62,140 bases of DNA, taken from assembly GCA_020850535.1 (NCBI GenBank), contig JADZEM010000146.1, positions 1-62,140 of the forward strand, in the 5' to 3' direction. The notes below the pieces were generated by a model that made no database searches, was not told the origin of the DNA, and saw only the letters and a program-made list of their open reading frames with translations. This document shows positions 56,906-62,140 of this stretch, piece after piece. The DNA comes from Chloroflexota bacterium (lineage in GTDB: Bacteria > Chloroflexota > UBA6077 > JACCZL01). The position numbers and the translations under genes are program-made. The number at the start of each line of letters is the position of its first letter. The stretch's first letter is position 1.

Positions 56906-57847
56906 ATGCGCGTCGCGGTGATCGGCTCGGGTGGGGTCGGCGGGTACGTCGGCGGACGGCTGGCGCAGGCCGGCCACGAGGTCGTGTTTCTGGCCCGCGG
57001 GGCGCACCTGGACGCCCTCAAGGCGGGTGGGCTGCGGGTCCAGAGCACCGACGGCGATTTTGCCTTGCCGTCCGTCAACGCCACGGACCAGTTCGGCGAG
57101 CTTGGCCCGGCCGACCTCTTCCTCTTCACCGTCAAGACCTACGACACCGAGTCGGCCGCTGCCGCCCTCAAGCCGCTGCTGCGCCCCGGCGCGACGGTGC
57201 TGACCGTCCAGAACGGCATCGACAACCACGAGCGCATCGACGCCGTGCTCGGGGCGGGCGTGGCGCTGCCGGGCACGATCCGCATCGAGACGAGCATCGC
57301 CGAGCCGGGCGTCATCGCCCACACCAGCAAGGGCGCGATCGCGCGGTTCGGGGAGCTTAACTCCGGCGGCTCGGGCAGCGAGCGGGTCGAGACGCTGCGG
57401 GCGGCCTTTGCCGAGGCGAAGCTGAACGTGGCCGTCCCGGAAGACATGCGCGCCGAGCTGTGGGACAAGTTCCTGTTCATCGTGCCGTTCGCCGGGCTGA
57501 CGACACTGACCCGCGCGCCCATCGGCGAGATCCTGGCCTCCGAGGAGCTGACAGCGACCCTGGGCCAGTTGCTGGCCGAGGCCGCTGCCGTGGCGAAGGC
57601 CGAGGGCGTGGACTTCGGGGACGATGTCGTGCAGAAGCGGCTCGGCTGGATGCGCCGGCTGCACCCGGAGTTCAAGTCGTCGATGCAGCGTGACCTCGAA
57701 CGGGGCAAACCGCTGGAGATCGACGCGCTGGCCGGCGCGCTGGCCCGGCTCGGCGTGAAGCACGGCATTCCGACGCCCGTCACGTCGTGCGTGAACGCGG
57801 TGCTGGCGTTGGAAGATCGGCGCGCCCGCGCGGCGGCCGGCCTCTGA
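56906..57847 (+). CDS. 2-dehydropantoate 2-reductase (ApbA/PanE family)
   Basis: A 313-residue ketopantoate reductase. The nucleotide loop is VIGSGGVGGYVGGRLAQAG. The conserved lysine is in TVKTYDTE, NGIDNHERI carries the conserved asparagine, and ELWDKFLFIVPFAGL has a catalytic lysine. The C-terminal helical domain ends with GKPLEIDALAGAL. It resembles true PanE more than the protein at 1193. It lies immediately before the GH84-like gene. AGGAGGCAG precedes the ATG. Confidence 0.9.
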   Translation: MRVAVIGSGGVGGYVGGRLAQAGHEVVFLARGAHLDALKAGGLRVQSTDGDFALPSVNATDQFGELGPADLFLFTVKTYDTESAAAALKPLLRPGATVLTVQNGIDNHERIDAVLGAGVALPGTIRIETSIAEPGVIAHTSKGAIARFGELNSGGSGSERVETLRAAFAEAKLNVAVPEDMRAELWDKFLFIVPFAGLTTLTRAPIGEILASEELTATLGQLLAEAAAVAKAEGVDFGDDVVQKRLGWMRRLHPEFKSSMQRDLERGKPLEIDALAGALARLGVKHGIPTPVTSCVNAVLALEDRRARAAAGL

Positions 57848-57852
57848 GCGGC

Positions 57853-59307
57853 ATGTCCCACGACGTGCGCAACGCAGCCAGCGCCAGCGGGGCAGGGGCG
57901 GCGGGCTGCCCGCTGCGCGGCCTGAAGGGCCTCTGGTGGGAGCCTGAGCAGTACATCGGCTGGCCGGCCTTCCTGCAGGGCGCGGGCTACGACTTCCTGA
58001 TGCTCTGCTACACGTTCTGCCCCGAGACGGGGCTGACGTGGCGGCAGCCGCTCCGCCCCGCCGAGCGCGAGATCGTCCGCGAGCTGGCGGCCGACTGTGC
58101 CGCACGGGGGATCACCCTCTGCCTGGCGCTGCACCCGCTGATCGCCGGGCAGGCCTGGGCGCCCGAGGGGGCCGCCGTCCGCTTCCACCCGACCTCGGGC
58201 CGCAGCTGGTTCGTGGGGTACTGGCAGGCCCGCCGGCCCGGCGAGTCGATCCAGCCCAGCCCGCCGATCTGCTACGGCTCGGCGGACGACCTCGCGATCC
58301 TGGTCCGCGCCTGCCAGGAGGCGAAAGCACTCGGCGTCGGGGCTATCGCGCTCTGCCTGGACGACGTGGACCCGGGTTCCGCGCCGGACGGCTTCTCCGA
58401 TCTGGCAGCGGCCCATCTGTGGCTCGCCAACGGCCTGCGCGAGCAGTTGCCGGACGGTCTCAAACTGTACGTCGTGCCGACCTACTACTGGACCGCGGGC
58501 GCTCGCGAGCACACCGCCTACACGGCTGGGCTGGCGGCCGGCCTGCCCGCCGACGTTGACGTGTTCTGGACCGGCACGGTCGTCCGCGACCACGACATCA
58601 CGGCTGAGAAGGCCCGCGAGGCGGCCAGCCTGTTCGGGCGGAAGACGGTCGTCTGGCTCAACTACGCCTCGAACGACTCGTTCAGGTTCGCCGTGCAGTT
58701 GCCGCCAGACCGGCCGCCGGCCGCTGATCTGGCCTCCGAGACGGCCGGCCTGCTGCTGAACTCGACCCGTCAGACCGGGCTGGCCCGGCTCGACGCGCTG
58801 GTGATCGGGGCGTACCTCGCCGATCCGGCTGGCTACCACCACGAGACGGCCGTGCGCGCGGCGCTCGTCGCCCTGGCCGGCCAGCGGGCTGCATCGCTGC
58901 TCTGGGATCTGCTGGAGGCGTGGCGGGCCGTCCCCGACGTGCGGACCCTGACGGCCGATCTCCAGGCCGGCGGCAAGGTGTTCCTTGATGGCGTCCTCGG
59001 GCGGCTGCGGCCAGCCCTGGTGGCCATCGCCAACCTGGAGTCCACGTGTGACGCCCAGGTGGCGGACCGTCAGCTCTGGAGTGAGATCGCGGCGGGCATC
59101 ACGCGGCTGCGGTTGCTGGCTGACGCGCTCGGCGTGCTGGAGTCCGAGCTGTCCGCCGCAGGCGCAACGAGCCTATCCCCGTCTGCCGGTCCTGGCTCAC
59201 CGGCCCGTGCGGCACTGGCGTCGCGCCTTGCCGCAGCCTCCCCGGAGGCCGCCTGCGACGCCGACGCCGTCCTGACGCTGGCGCCATCGCGTGCGGTCGG
59301 GGGCTGA
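57853..59307 (+). CDS. GH84-like beta-N-acetylglucosaminidase domain protein
   Basis: A 484-residue protein without an evident signal peptide. The domain at about 20-310 resembles the NAGidase (GH84) TIM barrel. LRGLKGLWWEP starts the fold, ALCLDDVDPG carries an acidic pair in the place of the catalytic Asp-Asp, and VDVFWTGTVVRDHDI with TVVWLNYASNDSF are family stretches. It could remove N-acetylglucosamine from muropeptides or glycans. The C-terminal 170 residues are helical with no known family. Its start lies five bases after the reductase stop. The last codons and stop are within a palindrome (59296-59318). Confidence 0.8.
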   Translation: MSHDVRNAASASGAGAAGCPLRGLKGLWWEPEQYIGWPAFLQGAGYDFLMLCYTFCPETGLTWRQPLRPAEREIVRELAADCAARGITLCLALHPLIAGQAWAPEGAAVRFHPTSGRSWFVGYWQARRPGESIQPSPPICYGSADDLAILVRACQEAKALGVGAIALCLDDVDPGSAPDGFSDLAAAHLWLANGLREQLPDGLKLYVVPTYYWTAGAREHTAYTAGLAAGLPADVDVFWTGTVVRDHDITAEKAREAASLFGRKTVVWLNYASNDSFRFAVQLPPDRPPAADLASETAGLLLNSTRQTGLARLDALVIGAYLADPAGYHHETAVRAALVALAGQRAASLLWDLLEAWRAVPDVRTLTADLQAGGKVFLDGVLGRLRPALVAIANLESTCDAQVADRQLWSEIAAGITRLRLLADALGVLESELSAAGATSLSPSAGPGSPARAALASRLAAASPEAACDADAVLTLAPSRAVGG

Positions 59308-59318
59308 AGCCCCGACCA
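59296..59318. terminator. Hairpin overlapping the end of the GH84-like gene
   Basis: GGTCGGGG and CCCCGACC pair around GCTGAAG, which contains the TGA stop of the GH84-like gene. The core resembles repeat family A. It may work as a terminator and has set the C-terminus of the protein. Confidence 0.5.
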
Positions 59319-59402
59319 CGCGCCTACGCCGGCAGGTCTCCACGGGCTACCATGCCCTCACGTGACACCGACTGTCACCTTTCCCCTGGGAGGGCCGCAA
59401 CG

Positions 59403-60392
59403 ATGATTGTTGGCGAGGGCAAGTACCGCTACGAGTACGTCGATGGCTGGGAGCAGTTGCCGGCTGGCTGGTCGCATGGCGACGTGGCCGGCGTGGCGAC
59501 CGACTCGCAGAACCGCGTCTACGTCTTCAACCGGAGCGAGCATCCGGTCATCGTCTACGACGAGGACGGCAAGTTCCTCGACAGCTGGGGCGACAACAAG
59601 CTGTATCCCCGGCCGCACGGCATCACCATCGTGGACGACGTCGTCTTCCTGGCCGACGACACGGACCACACCGTCCGCAAGTGCACCCTTGACGGCAAGA
59701 TCTTGATGACCCTCGGCGTCTCGGGCAAGCCGTCGGACACGGGCTACCGCGCCAACGTCCCCGCCAACCTGACCACCATCGAGCGCGGCGGCGGCCCGTT
59801 CAACCGCCCGACCCGCCTCTCGGTGGCCCAGAACGGCGAGCTGTACGTCTCGGATGGCTACGGCAACGCCCAGATCCACCGCTTCACGGCGGACGGCCAG
59901 TTGATCCAGTCCTGGGGCGGCCCCGGCACCGGCCCGAGCGAGTTCATGCTGCCGCACTCGGTGTGGGCGGCCACGGACGGCCGCATCTGGGTCTGTGACC
60001 GCGAGAACGACCGTATCCAGATCTTCAGCCCGACCGGCGAGCTGCTGAAGATCATGACCAACGTCCGCCGCCCTGGCGATCTCTACATCGACAGCGACAA
60101 CATCGTGTACGTCGGCGAGATGTCCTGGGAGAAGGGCGAGACGAGTCTCTCCGGACAGGTCTGGCCCGAGAGCTACAACTCGGAGCTGACCATCCGCGAC
60201 ATCGAGGGCAACGTCATCACGAAGTGGGGCAACGCCGACGTGTGCGGCCCGGGCGGCTTCTCCTCGCCGCACGGCCTGTGGGTGGACGCCAAGGGCAACA
60301 TCTACGTGGGCGAGGTCACGCACACGGCGCTGACCCGCTACAACCGCTGGCACGAGGGCTGCCACTCGATTGTGAAGTACGCGAAGATCTAG
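59403..60392 (+). CDS. NHL-repeat beta-propeller protein
   Basis: A 329-residue protein of about six propeller blades. The NHL-like repeats are FNRSEHPVIVYDEDGKFLDS, ADDTDHTVRKCTLDGKILMT, SDGYGNAQIHRFTADGQLIQ, CDRENDRIQIFSPTGELLKI and a last one with GLWVDAKGNIYVGEV. Similar proteins include 6-bladed peptidylglycine lyases and strictosidine-synthase-like lactonases, but catalytic residues cannot be fixed. No signal peptide, so cytoplasmic or exported by another route. GGGAGGG precedes ATG 59403. Confidence 0.85.
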   Translation: MIVGEGKYRYEYVDGWEQLPAGWSHGDVAGVATDSQNRVYVFNRSEHPVIVYDEDGKFLDSWGDNKLYPRPHGITIVDDVVFLADDTDHTVRKCTLDGKILMTLGVSGKPSDTGYRANVPANLTTIERGGGPFNRPTRLSVAQNGELYVSDGYGNAQIHRFTADGQLIQSWGGPGTGPSEFMLPHSVWAATDGRIWVCDRENDRIQIFSPTGELLKIMTNVRRPGDLYIDSDNIVYVGEMSWEKGETSLSGQVWPESYNSELTIRDIEGNVITKWGNADVCGPGGFSSPHGLWVDAKGNIYVGEVTHTALTRYNRWHEGCHSIVKYAKI

Positions 60393-60458
60393 GCGTCGCC
60401 ATGGCCCTGCGTGACGTTGTCACTTCGGACATCACCACGCTGGACGTGATGGGTTCGT

Positions 60459-60530
60459 CATCCCGAATGGGTCGTTCTGCTCGGGATGATGTACCCGATC
60501 ATATCAGCCGTCCAACGGCGTGCCGGCTGA
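60459..60530. terminator. Two hairpins between convergent genes
   Basis: CATCCCGA (60459-60466) pairs with TCGGGATG (60481-60488), and TCAGCCG (60504-60510) with CGGCTGA (60524-60530). Both lie between the convergent NHL and threonine synthase genes and may end either transcript. Confidence 0.45.
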
Positions 60531-60551
60531 CATAACCACGCACTGAACGCG

Positions 60552-61892
60552 TCAGGCCCGGTGGGCGGCGTCCACGCCCTCAAGCGCCGCGCGCTTGACC
60601 GCCTCGTACTCGGCGGGCAGCAGCACCGGCGTGTTCGCCAGCGCCGGGGCGATCCCCTCCATCGTCCCCTGGTGGTATCCGACCTTGAAGTCCGGGAACT
60701 TCAGCCCGGACGCCGTCGAGACCACCACCACCCGGTCAGACTTCGCGATCTCGCCGCCTGCCACCAGCTTCTCAAGCACCGCCAGCGCCACGCCGGTGTG
60801 TGGGTCCGTGAACATGCCCGTGCGGTCGGCGCGGGCGGCCGCCTGCGACAGCTCGTCCTCCGTCGCCTGCCCCACCACGCCGTCGAACCGCTTCAGCGTC
60901 TGCACAGCCTTGTCGAAGCTGACCGGGTTGCCGATCTGGATGGCCGAGGCGAGCGTCGGGCGGGCGTGGATCGGCTCCAGCGGCGCGAACCCGTGCACAT
61001 ACGACTGGAACAGCGGGTTGGCGCGCTCGGCCTGGGCCACGGCGATGCGCGGCAGCTTCTGGATCACGCCAAGCTCGTGCATCATCAGGAAGCCGGCCCC
61101 GAGCGCCGCCGTGTTCCCGAGATTGCCGCCGGGGATGATGACCCAGTCCGGCACGCCCCAGTCGAACTGCTGGACCGTCTCGATGCTGACCGTCTTCTGG
61201 CCCTCGACGCGCAGCGAGTTCATCGAGTTGGCGAGATAGATGCCTGGCTCCTTCGCCAGCCGCTTGACCATCTCCATGCAGCCGTCAAAATCGGTGTCCA
61301 GGGAGAGGACCAGCGCGTTGTTGGCGATGGGCTGGATCAACTGGGGGACGCTGATCTTGTCGCGGGGCAGGATCACGACGGCGGGGATGCCGGCCACGGC
61401 GCAGTAGGCACCCAGCGCCGCCGAGGTGTCGCCGGTCGAGGCGCAGGCGACGGCCTTGATCGGCATGCCCTGCGAGATCATCTGCTTGACCGTCGAGACG
61501 AGGACCGTCATCCCGAGGTCTTTGAACGATCCGGTGTGGCTGTTGCCACACATCTTGACCCACAGGTCGGTGAGGCCAAGCTGCGAGCCGTAGCGCTCGG
61601 CCCAGAACAGGTTGGTGCCGCCCTCGTCCAGCGAGACGACGTTGTCGTCCGAGACGTGCGGCGCGACCCACTCCTTTTTGCCCCAGACGCCGCTGCCGTA
61701 CGGCCAGGTAGTCCGCTTGTAGCGGGCGTCGAAGAGGCGGGTCCAGGCGGCAGCGCTCTGCCGCTTCAACTGGCCGATGTCGTGGGTAACCTCCAGCAGC
61801 GCCCCGCACTGGGGGCACTCGTAGACGATATCGGTGAGCGGCAGCTCGCCGGGACACCCCTTGATGCACTGGAACCATGCTCGCGGCTGCAC
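60552..61892 (-). CDS. thrC: Threonine synthase
   Basis: A 446-residue PLP enzyme that converts O-phosphohomoserine to threonine. An N-terminal zinc-ribbon-like part has CIKGCPG and [12 protein letters not shown]. The PLP lysine is in [16 protein letters not shown] near 125, and the phosphate loop [17 protein letters not shown] near 260. Fold type II, class with the N-terminal metal ribbon. GTG 61892 follows AGGAGC. No other threonine gene is adjacent. Confidence 0.92.
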   Translation of the reverse strand: MQPRAWFQCIKGCPGELPLTDIVYECPQCGALLEVTHDIGQLKRQSAAAWTRLFDARYKRTTWPYGSGVWGKKEWVAPHVSDDNVVSLDEGGTNLFWAERYGSQLGLTDLWVKMCGNSHTGSFKDLGMTVLVSTVKQMISQGMPIKAVACASTGDTSAALGAYCAVAGIPAVVILPRDKISVPQLIQPIANNALVLSLDTDFDGCMEMVKRLAKEPGIYLANSMNSLRVEGQKTVSIETVQQFDWGVPDWVIIPGGNLGNTAALGAGFLMMHELGVIQKLPRIAVAQAERANPLFQSYVHGFAPLEPIHARPTLASAIQIGNPVSFDKAVQTLKRFDGVVGQATEDELSQAAARADRTGMFTDPHTGVALAVLEKLVAGGEIAKSDRVVVVSTASGLKFPDFKVGYHQGTMEGIAPALANTPVLLPAEYEAVKRAALEGVDAAHRA

Positions 61893-62140
61893 GCTTGCTC
61901 CTGACGATGGGTTTCGGGTTCTTGGTTTCGGGTTTCAGGGGAAAGCGTACCTGACGCACGCCCCCCGAAACCCGAAACCTGGCACCCAGACCAGGGCGAT
62001 TGCATGTTGATGTCGTCGTGCCGCCGCGTCGGGGCTTGAAAGCCCCGCCTACGATCCTGCAGTCGCTGCGCGACGCTCCAGTCTCACCGGACGACGGCTG
62101 TTCCCGGTCTCCGTCGCGCAGCGACGGTGTGACTGTAGGC
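61893..62140. other. 248-bp end region of heptamer words and repeat A
   Basis: No gene. The first part, 61908-61981, carries GGGTTTCGGGTTC, GGTTTCGGGTTTC and later CCCGAAACCCGAAACC, which can form a hairpin like that at 40949-40992. The rest is the edge copy of repeat family A. Confidence 0.7.
61992..62140 (-). repeat. Edge copy of MITE-like palindromic repeat (family A), inverted
   Basis: It begins with the terminus CCAGGGCGATTGCATGTT and continues through GGGGCTTGAAAGCCCC (62032-62047) to the window end, where the second arm is cut. 61992-62089 is the inverted copy of 30-127 with one mismatch. Confidence 0.85.

Noticed and set aside
1-62140. Insertion sequence, prophage or integrative element
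   Set aside because: No transposase, integrase, phage or conjugation gene was found. The repeats are small and non-coding.
1-62140. tRNA or rRNA genes
   Set aside because: No cloverleaf with a GGTTCGA-type arm and no rRNA-like stretch was recognised by eye. A tRNA search program would settle this.

Overview
The window is a 62.1-kb stretch of high-GC bacterial chromosome. It carries about 54 protein-coding genes on both strands and no rRNA, tRNA, CRISPR array, transposase or phage gene that I could recognise. The gene set fits the phylum Chloroflexota: a MurT/GatD pair beside MurJ and a PASTA kinase, Uma2-family nucleases, KdpDE-like regulators, many Gfo/Idh/MocA and VOC proteins, Tat-exported amidase and binding protein, and several promoters abutting start codons. 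This is an inference from gene content and style; no species can be named.

Layout. 0.2-4 kb: LysR regulator, a ketopantoate-reductase-like protein and an oxalate-CoA-ligase-like enzyme. 4.2-8.4 kb: a yybP-ykoY manganese riboswitch controlling a TerC exporter, then a small CxxC protein, the MeaB GTPase, a left-handed beta-helix protein and an MBL hydrolase. 8.6-19.5 kb: cell envelope and signalling (LysM-like secreted protein, Tat amidase, dolichol-phosphate-mannose-synthase-like glycosyltransferase, two-component pair, PASTA/discoidin kinase, MurJ, GatD, MurT), ending in a small antitoxin and a truncated ParE-like toxin. 19.5-32 kb: transporters, an HpcH aldolase, a FecR/Calx-beta surface protein, a minus-strand run with E1 alpha/beta dehydrogenase, VOC proteins and a metalloprotease, and a two-gene HEPN module. 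32-46 kb: pirin, CBS protein, oxidoreductases, secreted hydrolases, a divergent sugar-acid-type pair around a duplicated operator-like sequence, tandem Uma2 genes, a HAD phosphatase and an acyltransferase. 46.5-54.4 kb: a peptide-type ABC transporter without ATPases, an MFS protein, a GT39-like glycosyltransferase and endonuclease III. 54.5-62 kb: Gfo/Idh oxidoreductase, a 1-kb repeat-rich gene-free region, a second ketopantoate reductase, a GH84-like glycosidase, an NHL beta-propeller and threonine synthase.

Non-coding content is unusually rich. A MITE-like palindromic repeat with termini close to CCAGGGCGATTGCATGTT occurs at least five times. Copies sit at both window edges in opposite orientation, with 97 of 98 bases matching. 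A second palindromic family (GTCATCCTGAGC ends) occurs twice; one copy holds four 26-bp tandem units. Several intergenic gaps carry long perfect hairpins made of heptamer-like words. At least eight genes have a TANNNT box 5-8 bases before the start codon, which suggests leaderless transcription.

The best leads are the manganese riboswitch with its relocated TerC start, the palindromic repeat family, the HEPN operon, a candidate small RNA with an orphan terminator near 56.1-56.2 kb, and the twin operator near 42.17 kb. Start codons were chosen by eye from ribosome-binding sites, promoter position and family length; several are uncertain and are flagged.
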